Positions 23,029 to 31,893 of a stretch of 45,857 nt of DNA are shown here, piece after piece. The translations under genes and the position numbers were made by a program. The stretch is taken from NCBI GenBank assembly GCA_913057645.1, contig CAJXOU010000020.1, positions 1 through 45,857 of the forward strand, written 5' to 3'. The stretch is from an uncultured Rhodobiaceae bacterium. GTDB lineage: Bacteria > Pseudomonadota > Alphaproteobacteria > Parvibaculales > Parvibaculaceae. Under the pieces are notes generated by a model. The model saw nothing but the letters and a program-made list of their open reading frames with translations, ran no database searches and was not told the origin of the DNA. Positions within the stretch are counted from its first letter, which is position 1, and every line of letters begins with the position of its first letter.

Positions 23029-23601
23029 ATGTATGATGCGGTTGCAGATCCCTATTGCTACCCTGGCACCCCCGTTCTCAAGAATATTCCCGGTCTTCGA
23101 AATCAAGCTGCTCTCGATGAGTTCGAGACGGCGAGCACAACGCAGCGAGCGGATGAGCCACTGCCACCAGGCCGGTTGAGCGTCACCCACTACCGTGCGC
23201 TCCATCACCACCTCTTTCAGGATGTATACGTTTGGGCCGGCAAGTTCCGCACCGTCCGAATTTCAAAGGACGGAAGTGCCTTTTGTTATCCCGAATACAT
23301 TCAACGCGAGATGTCTGCACTCTTCACCGATTTGAAAGAGCAACATTACTTTCAGGATCTGCCCTCGCATGACTTTGTCCGCGAAGCGACACGTTTCCTG
23401 GCCACGCTGAACGCGATCCACCCGTTCAGAGAAGGCAATGGACGGACACAGACTGTTTTTCTTGCTCTGATGGCGGATCATGCCGGCCACCCGTTGGACA
23501 TACAGAGACTTGATCCTGAAGCATTCCTAGAGGCAATGATCGAGAGCTTTCACGGTGATGAGACATCGCTGCTCTGGCAAATCCAGACACTCCTCGCATG
23601 A
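23029..23601 (+). CDS. Fic-domain toxin (AMP transferase)
   Basis: The 190-aa protein contains the full Fic motif HPFREGNGRT (residues ~129-138) with catalytic His and phosphate-binding loop, and the upstream flap region (FRTVRISKDGSAF) that positions the target. The N terminus YDAVADPYCYPGTPVLKN is typical of VbhT/FicT-type toxins. Such enzymes AMPylate target proteins (for VbhT-like toxins, DNA gyrase and topoisomerase IV) and arrest growth unless bound by the antitoxin. No inhibitory motif is seen in the toxin itself, so it belongs to class I, controlled by the preceding gene. It would help keep the element in the population. Confidence 0.9.
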   Translation: MYDAVADPYCYPGTPVLKNIPGLRNQAALDEFETASTTQRADEPLPPGRLSVTHYRALHHHLFQDVYVWAGKFRTVRISKDGSAFCYPEYIQREMSALFTDLKEQHYFQDLPSHDFVREATRFLATLNAIHPFREGNGRTQTVFLALMADHAGHPLDIQRLDPEAFLEAMIESFHGDETSLLWQIQTLLA

Positions 23602-23729
23602 CGCCAATTGCACCCGCGATTTCGCCTCGAATTTCCGTTTTTGTTCAATCACATAGGGAAATCGAGAGCCTATGAAGAGCCTAAGGCTTTAAAACAATTC
23701 TCAAAATACTTGTAAATCATTGGAAAAAA

Positions 23730-23806
23730 TGGCGCGCCCGGAACGATTCGAACGTCCGACCCTCAGATTCGTAGTCTGATGCTCTATCCAGCTGAGCTAC
23801 GGGCGC
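23730..23806 (-). tRNA. tRNA-Arg (anticodon ACG)
   Basis: The minus strand folds into a 77-base cloverleaf. GCGCCCG/CGGGCGC forms the acceptor stem, AGCTCAGCTGGATAGAGC the D arm, CAGA-CTACGAA-TCTG the anticodon arm with ACG, and TTCGAAT lies in the T loop; discriminator G and an encoded CCA end it. A T-run follows the CCA. The 3' end faces the accessory region, and tRNA 3' ends are common integration sites, so this gene probably marks the right edge of the island. Confidence 0.95.
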
Positions 23807-23981
23807 GTGCACATCGCGGAAGCCCTTGGGGCATGGGGCGGAATTCACCGCCACCGTCGAAGGCGGGCCACTCATAAAGCCTTGGCGGGCCGAAGGCAAG
23901 GGGGCCGAGAGGCGGAAATCGGCCGGGGCAATCCCTCAAACTCGCCGGAAGCAGCCATTCCCTGCTGACCAGCCCCCGAAT

Positions 23982-25016
23982 TCAGCCCCCATGCCGTTCG
24001 CGCCAGGAAATGGCGCTTCCGAGCGTCTCTGCCTCATAGACCCCCCGGGCAATCGCACGGGCAACGCAATCGGCCGCGAGCGCGCCGATCCCCGTAACCG
24101 CCCGGTAGCGCGCCTCGGCGCCAAGCGGCACGGTGCCGGTGGCGAGGACGAAGATCGTGTCGCCGTCGACCGGCGCGTGGACAGGGCGGACCGCGCGGGC
24201 GAGGCCGTCCTGCGCCATGATGGCGACACGGCGGGCCTCGACAGGGGTGAGGTCGGCATTGGTGGCGACGATGCCGATGGTCGTGTTCGCGCCGGGCGCG
24301 GCATCGGCCTTGGAGCCCGCCATCGGATCGAGCGCGGCGAAGGCAGGCAGGGGCGAGGGCCAGCCGAGACCGCCGAATTCGCCATCGAGCTCATAGGGTG
24401 CCGCCCAGAACGAGGCACTGCCCGGCATGACGACCGCACCAAAGGGATTGGCGGCCATGAGAGCGGCAACGGCGAGGCCGCTATCCGCAAGGGCGGAAGC
24501 GGAACCAAGGCCGCCTTTATATTTCCCCGCCACCGCCCCGAGGCCCGCACCGGCATTGCCGAGCGCCAGATCCATGCCCGCTTTCTCGCAGGCGGCGCGG
24601 CCGAGGGCGCGATAGGGCGGCTCCTCGCCCCAGCCCTTGTCACCGCCATTCGCCAGATCGAAGAGGATCGCCCCCGGTACGATGGGCGAGACAACCGGAC
24701 TGCCGCCGACGAGGAAGCCGCGGCCGCGCGCACCGAGCCATCCGGCGACCCCGGAGCCGGCTTCCAGCCCCCAGGACGAGCCCCCCGAAAGCACCACCGC
24801 ATCGATCTCGTCGACGAGACAAGCAGGATCGAGGGCGTCTGTCTCGCGGGTGCCGGGCCCGCCGCCTCGTACGTCGCAGGCAGCGACGGCACGCGCCTCC
24901 GGCAACACCACAGTCACGCCAGTGCGGGCAGCGATGTCCTCCGCATTGCCGACCGAAATACCGCCGACATCGACAATATGATTGTGCGGACCTTTGCGAA
25001 TGGCGCCGAAGTGCAT
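23982..25016 (-). CDS. P1 family peptidase (DmpA/L-aminopeptidase-D-esterase type)
   Basis: The 344-aa protein shows family S58/P1 motifs: HIVDVGGISVGNAED near the N terminus, DAVVLSGGSSWGLEAGSGV, and KYKGGLGSASA, the region of the Gly-Ser autocleavage that makes the alpha and beta chains and exposes the catalytic Ser. NTTIGIVATNADLT and GDTIFVLATG complete the fold. These enzymes cleave N-terminal residues from short peptides or beta-peptides. It is divergent from gamma-glutamyltransferase, another N-terminal-nucleophile peptide enzyme, which fits a shared role in peptide or glutathione breakdown. AAGAGG precedes the ATG. Confidence 0.88.
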   Translation of the reverse strand: MHFGAIRKGPHNHIVDVGGISVGNAEDIAARTGVTVVLPEARAVAACDVRGGGPGTRETDALDPACLVDEIDAVVLSGGSSWGLEAGSGVAGWLGARGRGFLVGGSPVVSPIVPGAILFDLANGGDKGWGEEPPYRALGRAACEKAGMDLALGNAGAGLGAVAGKYKGGLGSASALADSGLAVAALMAANPFGAVVMPGSASFWAAPYELDGEFGGLGWPSPLPAFAALDPMAGSKADAAPGANTTIGIVATNADLTPVEARRVAIMAQDGLARAVRPVHAPVDGDTIFVLATGTVPLGAEARYRAVTGIGALAADCVARAIARGVYEAETLGSAISWRERHGG

Positions 25017-25144
25017 ATCTCAACCTCTTCTGCAGCTGGGCTGTTAGGATGACGGGCGGGGCGATTTTCCCGCATCATAGCAAAGTGGCGGACCAATGCC
25101 GCTGCGCATCGTTCGCGGTCGAGATCCGGGAGGAGAGATAGGAT

Positions 25145-26878
25145 ATGAGGCTCAACCGAATCCTGCCGGGGCTCAGCGCGGCTGCGCTCGTTCTCATCGT
25201 CGTCGTTGCGGGCTTTGCCTGGTTCTGGCGGAGCGACGAACCTCAGCCCTTCATGATCGCGGCGGCGAACCCCTACGCGAGCGAAGCGGGCGCGGCGATG
25301 CTGCGCAAGGGAGGCAGCGCGGTCGACGCGGCCATCGCCGTACAGGCGGTGCTCTCGCTCGTCGAGCCCGAATCGTCCGGTCTCGCGGGCGGCGCGTTCA
25401 TGCTTCACTACGACGAGAAGAGCGGCGACGTTGCCGCCTATGACGGGCGCGAGACGGCACCGATGGGCGCGACGCCGGCGCTCTTCCTCGACGATGAAGG
25501 CGAGCCCCTACCCTTTCTCGAAGCGATGATCGGCGGCAGCTCGGTCGGCACACCGGGTGTCGTGAAGATGCTGTGGCTCGCGCATGAGGAGTACGGAAAG
25601 CTCGAATGGGCGGAGCTCTTCCAGCCCGCGATCAAACTCGCGGAGGGGGGCTTCACCGTCGCGCCCAAGCTCGCCGAAGCGATTGCACGCGACCCGGTGC
25701 TGATGCAGATGCCGGTGGCGCAGGACTATTTCTACCGTGTGAATGCAGAGGGCATGCGCGTGCCCGCCGCGGAAGGCGACGTGCTGAAAAACCCGGCCTA
25801 TGCGGAAACGCTGAAGATAATCGCCGCGAAAGGCTGGAAGGGTTTCTACGAGGGGCCGGTTGCGGAAGAGATCGTCACGACGGTGCAGAACGCACCGAGA
25901 CGGCCGGGTACGCTCGCGCTTTCCGATTTCGCCAGCTACGAAGCGAAGAAGCGCGAACCGGTCTGCGCGGCCTATCGCGATTATCGGGTCTGCTCCATGC
26001 CGCCACCCACATCGGGCGGGCTCACAACACTGCAGATCCTCGGCATTCTCGGCAATTACGATCTGAAGGGCATGGGCCCGATGACGCTGACCGCGGTGCA
26101 TTTCATCGCGGAAGCCGAGAAGCTCGCCTATGCCGACCGCGACAAGTATATCGGCGATCCCGACTTCGTGGATGTACCGGTCGACGAGATGCTCGACAGC
26201 GCCTATCTCGAATCGCGCGCGAACGAGATCGACGCCAGCTATTCAATGGGGAAAGCCGAACCCGGACGCCTTGCCGACGAGCGCGCGATGAACTGGGGCA
26301 TGAACCAGCCGGTCGACATGCCTTCGACCAGCCATTTCAGCATTCTCGACAGCAACGGCAATGTGGTGTCGATGACAACATCGGTGGAAGGGCCGTTCGG
26401 CTCTCACCTGATGGCGGGCGGCATGATGCTCAACAACCAGCTCACCGATTTCTCCTTCGCGCCGGAGCAGGACGGAAAACCCGTCGCCAATGCCGTCGCC
26501 CCGGGCAAGCGCCCGCGCTCCTCGATGACGCCGGTGATCGTATTCGACGAAGACGGCGCATTCCGGGCTGCCGTCGGCTCGCCCGGCGGCAGCCGTATTA
26601 TCGGTTACGTCACGCAGACGCTGATCGCGCTGATCGACTGGGACATGGACATGGTGGCCGCCGTCGGCCTGCCACGCTTTCTCGACCGGAACGGCCCGCT
26701 GGAAATTGAAGCGGGGACGCCACTCGAACAGATGACGCCGCAGCTGGAAGAACTCGGACACAGAGTCGAGGCACGGCCGGCGATAAGCGGACTTCACGGC
26801 ATTCTCGTCATGCCGGACGGGCTCGACGGCGCCGCCGATCCACGCCGCGACGGCAATGTGGTGACGGGACAGCCCTGA
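25145..26878 (+). CDS. ggt: Gamma-glutamyltransferase
   Basis: The 577-aa precursor has one N-terminal hydrophobic segment (ALVLIVVVAGFAWFW) that exports or anchors it to the periplasm. NPYASEAGAAMLRKGGSAVDAAIA and PESSGLAGGAFMLHY are family signatures of the large subunit. The processing site is before Thr395 in PSTSHFS; that Thr becomes the nucleophile of the small subunit (GNVVSMTTSVEGPFGSH, and PRSSMTPVIV after it). It transfers or hydrolyses gamma-glutamyl groups of glutathione. GGGAGGAG precedes the ATG. It converges on glk with a 13-bp gap. Confidence 0.95.
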   Translation: MRLNRILPGLSAAALVLIVVVAGFAWFWRSDEPQPFMIAAANPYASEAGAAMLRKGGSAVDAAIAVQAVLSLVEPESSGLAGGAFMLHYDEKSGDVAAYDGRETAPMGATPALFLDDEGEPLPFLEAMIGGSSVGTPGVVKMLWLAHEEYGKLEWAELFQPAIKLAEGGFTVAPKLAEAIARDPVLMQMPVAQDYFYRVNAEGMRVPAAEGDVLKNPAYAETLKIIAAKGWKGFYEGPVAEEIVTTVQNAPRRPGTLALSDFASYEAKKREPVCAAYRDYRVCSMPPPTSGGLTTLQILGILGNYDLKGMGPMTLTAVHFIAEAEKLAYADRDKYIGDPDFVDVPVDEMLDSAYLESRANEIDASYSMGKAEPGRLADERAMNWGMNQPVDMPSTSHFSILDSNGNVVSMTTSVEGPFGSHLMAGGMMLNNQLTDFSFAPEQDGKPVANAVAPGKRPRSSMTPVIVFDEDGAFRAAVGSPGGSRIIGYVTQTLIALIDWDMDMVAAVGLPRFLDRNGPLEIEAGTPLEQMTPQLEELGHRVEARPAISGLHGILVMPDGLDGAADPRRDGNVVTGQP

Positions 26879-26891
26879 ATGGGGGAATGCT

Positions 26892-27908
26892 CTAGGGTTT
26901 CGGATCTCGGGCGGCGCGGGCAAGGCCGAGCAGCGCCGCGTCAGCGCGGCGGATCACGAAGACGGGAATACGCGCGAGCCATGCGCCGAAACGTCCCTTC
27001 GCCTCGAACCGCGTGCGGAACACCTCTTCGTCGAAGAGGCCCGGCATCCCGGCAAGCCAGCCCGGCACGATACCGCCACCGATATAGACGCCGCCCTGTG
27101 CGCCGAGCGTGAGCGCGAGGTCGCCCGCAACCGCACCAAGCCAGCCGCAGAAGAGACGCACGGCTTCCTCAGCGTGGCCGTCCTCCCGCGTGTAGGCACG
27201 GGCGGCGATGTTGGCGGGAGTGAGGCCGGGCTCCTCGCGGCCTGCAAGTGCGGCAAGCGCTGCATGGAGCGTGACGAGGCCCGGCCCGGAGAGGACGCGC
27301 TCGGCGGAAACATGGCCGTGGACCGACTGAAGGAAGGCGAGAATTTCCGCCTCGCGCGGATTGGCGGGCGCGAGATCGACATGTCCGCCCTCTCCCGCCA
27401 CCGGAATTTCATGCGCCTCGCCGAAGACGAGGGCGGAAACGCCGAGCCCCGTGCCCGCGCCAAGGACCGCAACGGGCGCGCGCGGAAGCGCGTCGAGCCT
27501 GGAGCCGACGGGATGAAGATCCTCTGCTCCGAGCGCGGGAACCGAGAGAGCGAGCGCAGCGAAATCGTTCATCAGACGCGGGCTCGCGATGCCGGTAACC
27601 CGGGCGAGCGTTTCGACGGAGACGTCCCAGGGACAATTCGTCATTGCGATGTGCGCTGCAGCGCCCACGCCTGCCACGGGCCCGGCGGCGCAGGCGGCAA
27701 CCCCGGCAAGCGGCGGCCTGCCCGCCGCATCGAGAAAAGCATCGAGCGCAGCCGCGAGACTCGCGTGATCGGCGGTGAGGAAAATATCGGGTGGCGGAAT
27801 GTCGATGTCTTCGCCGCGCGTTGCCGCCAGCGCAAAGCGGGCATTGGTGCCGCCGATATCGGCGACGAGGAGCTTGCCGCCCGGTTCCGGACCGCGGCTC
27901 ACGGTCAC
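26892..27908 (-). CDS. glk: Glucokinase
   Basis: The 338-aa protein has the phosphate-1 loop LLVADIGGTNARFAL of the bacterial glucokinase family, the catalytic-base segment LMNDFAALALSVP, and PVAVLGAGTGLGVSAL (phosphate 2) followed by GEGGHVDLAP. It phosphorylates glucose with ATP. It starts with GTG, whose GTGA overlaps the otsA stop, so it is the last gene of the trehalose operon. In that setting it can recycle glucose released by the GH15 enzyme into glucose-6-phosphate for OtsA or glycolysis. Confidence 0.93.
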   Translation of the reverse strand: MTVSRGPEPGGKLLVADIGGTNARFALAATRGEDIDIPPPDIFLTADHASLAAALDAFLDAAGRPPLAGVAACAAGPVAGVGAAAHIAMTNCPWDVSVETLARVTGIASPRLMNDFAALALSVPALGAEDLHPVGSRLDALPRAPVAVLGAGTGLGVSALVFGEAHEIPVAGEGGHVDLAPANPREAEILAFLQSVHGHVSAERVLSGPGLVTLHAALAALAGREEPGLTPANIAARAYTREDGHAEEAVRLFCGWLGAVAGDLALTLGAQGGVYIGGGIVPGWLAGMPGLFDEEVFRTRFEAKGRFGAWLARIPVFVIRRADAALLGLARAARDPKP

Positions 27909-29302
27909 GATGCGGCCGGCTGGTTACGCCGCTCCGCGACCTCAGCCAATGCGGTCAGGAAATCGTCCCGCCAGTGCGCAACATCTTCGGCCTTGAGCCG
28001 CGTCATCAGTGCCTCGAACCTTTCGCGGCGTTCCTGCTGGCTCATGTAGCGCGCGATCTGGAGCGCGTCGGCGACACCCTTTATGTCGTAGGGGTTCACG
28101 ATGATCGCTTCCGCCATCTGATAGGAGGCGCCGGCAAACCGCGAGAGCACGAGAACGCCGGGATCTTCCGGGTCCTGAGCGGCGACATATTCCTTGGCGA
28201 CCAGATTCATGCCGTCGCGCAACGGCGTCACAAGGCCGATCTTGCTCGCTCGGTAGAGACCTGCAAGAGAACGCCGCGCCAGCGGCCTGTTCAGGTAGCG
28301 CAGCGGCGTCCAGTCGAACTCGCCATAGGCACCGTTGATATGACCGGAGAGGCCGTCAAGCTCTTCCCGCATTTCGCGGTATTCCTGCACATCACCGCGC
28401 GATGTCGCCGCAATCTGGAGATAGGAAACCTCGCGCCGCGTTTCCGGATAGTCCTGCAGCAGACGCTCATAGGCATGAAAACGCTCGGCGATGCCCTTCG
28501 TGTAGTCCAGCCGGTCTACACCGACGATCTGCGTGCGGCCGTTGAGCGAGCTCGTCACCTTGTCGTGCTGCTTGCAAGCATCCTTGTCAGAGGCTGCCAT
28601 CTTCGCAAAACCTTCCGAGTCGATGCCGATCGGGAAGGCACGGACCGTCACAGTCCGCCCGAAGCAATGCAGCTTGTCGCCGTCTTCGCTGCCATGCGCC
28701 TCACGCACGACATAGTCGCGAAAGCGCTCACAGTCGCGTTCGGTCTGGAAGCCGAGCACGTCATAGGCAAAAAGACCGCGCACCATGGCATCGTGATGCG
28801 GCAAGGCGGCAAGCACCTCTCGCGCCGGGAAAGGGATGTGAAGAAAGAAGCCGATCGACTGTTCCGCGCCCATGTGGCGCAGCTCGTTGCCGAAGGCGAG
28901 GAAATGATAGTCATGTACCCAGATCGTGTCGTCGGGCTTCAGCAACGGGTGCAGCACGCGCGCAAATTTCGCGTTCACCCGGCGATAGCCTTCATAGTAA
29001 CGGCGATCGAAGGCGGTGAGGTCGATGCGGTAGTGAAAAAGAGGCCACAGGCAACGGTTGGCGAAGCCATTGTAGTATTCTTCATGTTCTTCCGGCGCGA
29101 GATCGACCGTCGCGAGTGTAAGCGAGCCCACTTCCTCGATCTTCGCGCTGTCGTTGCCGCGCTCGTCCACCTTGCCGCTCCAGCCGTACCAGAGCCCGCC
29201 GCGCGCCTTCAGCGCATCGACAAGCGCGACCGCGAGACCGCCCGCCCGCGCGGCATCCTTGACCGGACCGACACGGTTGGAGACGACGACAAGGCGGCTC
29301 AT
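27905..29302 (-). CDS. otsA: Trehalose-6-phosphate synthase
   Basis: The 465-aa GT20 enzyme begins SRLVVVSNRVGPVKD and has RAGGLAVALVDAL, WVHDYHFLAFGNELR, GFFLHIPFPAREVL and GVDRLDYTKGIAERF, which together form the UDP-glucose and glucose-6-phosphate sites. It makes trehalose-6-phosphate, the OtsB substrate. The ATG at 29302 is chosen because it overlaps the GH15 stop as ATGA; a GTG at 29317 is the only other candidate. Confidence 0.95.
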   Translation of the reverse strand: MSRLVVVSNRVGPVKDAARAGGLAVALVDALKARGGLWYGWSGKVDERGNDSAKIEEVGSLTLATVDLAPEEHEEYYNGFANRCLWPLFHYRIDLTAFDRRYYEGYRRVNAKFARVLHPLLKPDDTIWVHDYHFLAFGNELRHMGAEQSIGFFLHIPFPAREVLAALPHHDAMVRGLFAYDVLGFQTERDCERFRDYVVREAHGSEDGDKLHCFGRTVTVRAFPIGIDSEGFAKMAASDKDACKQHDKVTSSLNGRTQIVGVDRLDYTKGIAERFHAYERLLQDYPETRREVSYLQIAATSRGDVQEYREMREELDGLSGHINGAYGEFDWTPLRYLNRPLARRSLAGLYRASKIGLVTPLRDGMNLVAKEYVAAQDPEDPGVLVLSRFAGASYQMAEAIIVNPYDIKGVADALQIARYMSQQERRERFEALMTRLKAEDVAHWRDDFLTALAEVAERRNQPAAS

Positions 29303-31098
29303 ACCTGCTCTTCCCACTTACGACTCAGACGCATCGCCGTGTTTATGATTCCGACAAGCGAGTAGGTCTGCGGATAATTGCCCCAAAGCTCCCCCGTCGC
29401 CGGGTCGGTATCTTCCGAAAGAAGACCCAGACTGTTCCGGCAGGCGAGAATGGACTCGAATATCTCGCGCGCTTCCTCTGTCCGGCCGACGCGGGTCAGG
29501 GCATCAATGTACCAGAACGTGCAGATATTGAATGCGTTCCGGGGGGTGCCGAAATCGTCCGCCGTTGCGTAGCGGAACATGTGGTGCCCCCGGCGAAGCG
29601 CTTTTTCGACTGCGAGCAAGGTCGATCGGAAACGTGGGTCGTCGGGCTGAAGAAAATTCACCTCCGCCATGAGCAGAAGGCCCGCGTCGAGCTGGTCGCC
29701 GCCGAAACTCTCGGTAAAGGCACCCATCTCCTCATTCCACGCGCACTTACAGATGGTTGCATGAATCTGGTCGGCCTTGCCGCGCCAGTAACGCGAACGC
29801 TCGACGAGCCCCAGATGCTCGGCAATATGAGCAAGGCGGTCGCAGGCCGCCCAGCACATCAGGCTGGACGACGTGTGGACGCGGGCGCGGGTGCGCAATT
29901 CCCACATGCCGGCGTCCGGCTGGTCGTGCATGGCGAAGGCGCGCTCGCCGACTTTCTCGTAGCGTTCGAAATCCGCCTTTGTCGCCGGCTTCAGGAGGCG
30001 CTCATCGAAAAAGGACTGGGACGCCGCGAGAACGACGTTGCCGTAAACATCGTGCTGGAAGTGCTCATAGGCCTGGTTGCCACGGCGAACGGGGCCCATC
30101 CCCCTGTAACCGGACAGCGTATCGACCAGATGCTCCACGAGATGCGTCTCGAGCCCGATGCCGTAAACGGGCTGCAGATGACCGTTCTCGGCGGTACCGA
30201 CAATATTGCCGAGATAGCGGAGATAGCTTTCCATCGTTTCGACTTCGGCGAGCGAATTCAACGCGCGGATCACGAAGAAGGCATCGCGCAACCAGCAAAA
30301 GCGGTAGTCCCAGTTCCGTTCCGTGTCCGCCGCTTCCGGAATGCTGGTCGTCATCGCGGCAACGATGGCTCCCGTTTCCTCGAAGCAGCAGAGTTTCAGG
30401 GTGATGGCGGCGCGGATCACCGCCTGCTGCCACTCCAGCGGAAGCGCCAGGCGGCGCACCCAGCGCGCCCAGTAGTCTTCGGTACGTTCCTCGAATTGCC
30501 GGGCCGTGTCCTCGATACCGCCCGTCAGCGTCTCATCGGGACCAAGAATGAAGCTGATCGGATTGGTGAGGTTGAAGGCGGTCTCGTCGAGCAGATAGGT
30601 GACGGGAGCATTCGTCGTCAATCGCAACGCAAGGCCGCTGTGGAGAAAGCGCATGTGATTGCTGCCGCGCGTCACGTCCGGCTCGCGCAGACCGTAGTTG
30701 AACGCAGGCCGCATGCGAACGCGAACGCGCGGTGAACCCTGCAGGGGGCGGACGCGGCGCACCAGCGTCATGGGCTGAAAAATGCGTTCGCGTTGGGTAA
30801 ATCGCGGCGCGAAATCGCAAATCTCGATCGTGTTGCCGTCCTTGTCTGTCAGCTCGGTGACGAGGATCGCTGTGTTCTGGCGATAATACTGACGCGACGA
30901 TGACGCATTCTCGATCTCGATGGACCAGAAGCCACGATCCTTTTCGCCGTCTTTCTTCGGTTCACCGCCGTTCAGCAGATCGTAAAACACCGGATCGCCG
31001 TCGAGGCGAGGCAGACAGCACCAGACGACGCGCGCCCATTTGTCGATCAGGGCCCCATAGGTACCGTTCCCAACCACTCCTAGATCAAGGGACGACAA
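29299..31098 (-). CDS. Glycoside hydrolase family 15 (glucoamylase/trehalase-like)
   Basis: The ~600-aa protein has the GH15 (alpha/alpha)6-barrel signatures: SLDLGVVGNGTYGALID at the start, AADTERNWDYRFCWLRDAFF (first active-site region) and GLLSEDTDPATGELWGNYPQ (catalytic Glu region). It hydrolyses alpha-glucosides. Placed between otsB and otsA, trehalose is a likely substrate, as known for some GH15 trehalases. The start is taken as TTG at 31098: GGAGG stands 4-5 bases upstream and the product begins MSSLDLG as in relatives. A GTG at 31140, overlapping the otsB stop, is possible but adds 14 atypical residues. Cytoplasmic; no signal peptide. Confidence 0.9.
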   Translation of the reverse strand: MSSLDLGVVGNGTYGALIDKWARVVWCCLPRLDGDPVFYDLLNGGEPKKDGEKDRGFWSIEIENASSSRQYYRQNTAILVTELTDKDGNTIEICDFAPRFTQRERIFQPMTLVRRVRPLQGSPRVRVRMRPAFNYGLREPDVTRGSNHMRFLHSGLALRLTTNAPVTYLLDETAFNLTNPISFILGPDETLTGGIEDTARQFEERTEDYWARWVRRLALPLEWQQAVIRAAITLKLCCFEETGAIVAAMTTSIPEAADTERNWDYRFCWLRDAFFVIRALNSLAEVETMESYLRYLGNIVGTAENGHLQPVYGIGLETHLVEHLVDTLSGYRGMGPVRRGNQAYEHFQHDVYGNVVLAASQSFFDERLLKPATKADFERYEKVGERAFAMHDQPDAGMWELRTRARVHTSSSLMCWAACDRLAHIAEHLGLVERSRYWRGKADQIHATICKCAWNEEMGAFTESFGGDQLDAGLLLMAEVNFLQPDDPRFRSTLLAVEKALRRGHHMFRYATADDFGTPRNAFNICTFWYIDALTRVGRTEEAREIFESILACRNSLGLLSEDTDPATGELWGNYPQTYSLVGIINTAMRLSRKWEEQV

Positions 31099-31136
31099 AA
31101 CACCTCCACATCTTTCCGTGCGCGAATCTCTGCATT

Positions 31137-31889
31137 TCACTTTGTCGCGGCCAGCCGGGATGCGACGCCCTCAAGCCAGACGAGAAATTCCTCGACCGAG
31201 GCCACGCGATACTTCGCCCGCGATTCACCCGAACCGATCTTGATGGTAACGCCTTTCAACGCGTTGACGACCTCAAAGCCATCTTCATCCGTGCGGTCGT
31301 CGCCCGCAAATACCGGAATCCGCCCTGCAAAGGGTTCCGCTCCCATCAACCTGCTGATCGCGTAACCCTTGTTCACATGATCGGGCTTGGCTTCAAGCAC
31401 CATCTTGCCATCGATCAAATGAAGGCCGGAGACGCCCGCAAGCGCCGCCTTCATGGCGGCGCGGCACTCGCTCTCCCGTTCCGGCGCGCGCCTGTAGTGA
31501 AGCGCAACCGCACCGGGTTTTTCCTCGAGGATCAGGCGCGGATCGTCGGCCACCATCGGCATCAAGGCTCGATGGACAGCGGCCGCTGCGCCGTCATCGG
31601 GCGGCGGGTGCGGCGCGCCATCCCGATGTTCGCGCAGTTCAAGTCCGTGCACACCGGCGCCCGGCAGCACGACACCCATGAGCGCATCGATTTCCGCCAG
31701 CGGCCGGCCGGAGACGACGGCGAGCGCACCGCCCAGCTCACGCTCGAGCTGCGCGAGCACATGGGGCAGTGCGGGATCGACCGACACGGCGTCCGGCGAG
31801 GACGCGAGTTCGGTCAACGTTCCGTCGAAATCGAGAAACAAGGCCCAGTCTCGCCGCGGGGCGGGCGGGCGGAAGTCCTGTTCATCCAT
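31137..31889 (-). CDS. otsB: Trehalose-6-phosphate phosphatase
   Basis: The 250-aa HAD phosphatase has motif I LFLDFDGTLTEL, the ALAVVSGRPLAEID segment, and the C-terminal FAGDDRTDEDGFEVVNAL that holds the metal-binding Asp pair. It removes the phosphate from trehalose-6-phosphate to give trehalose, an osmo- and desiccation protectant. It lies 4 bp after the histidine kinase gene and upstream of the GH15 gene. Confidence 0.94.
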   Translation of the reverse strand: MDEQDFRPPAPRRDWALFLDFDGTLTELASSPDAVSVDPALPHVLAQLERELGGALAVVSGRPLAEIDALMGVVLPGAGVHGLELREHRDGAPHPPPDDGAAAAVHRALMPMVADDPRLILEEKPGAVALHYRRAPERESECRAAMKAALAGVSGLHLIDGKMVLEAKPDHVNKGYAISRLMGAEPFAGRIPVFAGDDRTDEDGFEVVNALKGVTIKIGSGESRAKYRVASVEEFLVWLEGVASRLAATK

Positions 31890-31893
31890 GCTG

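Noticed and set aside
22525-23211. 228-codon minus frame across the antitoxin and fic start
   Set aside because: Antisense to a clear toxin-antitoxin pair; no domain.
27791-29365. Long plus-strand frame across otsA
   Set aside because: Antisense to a certain otsA, no domain, no start signal.
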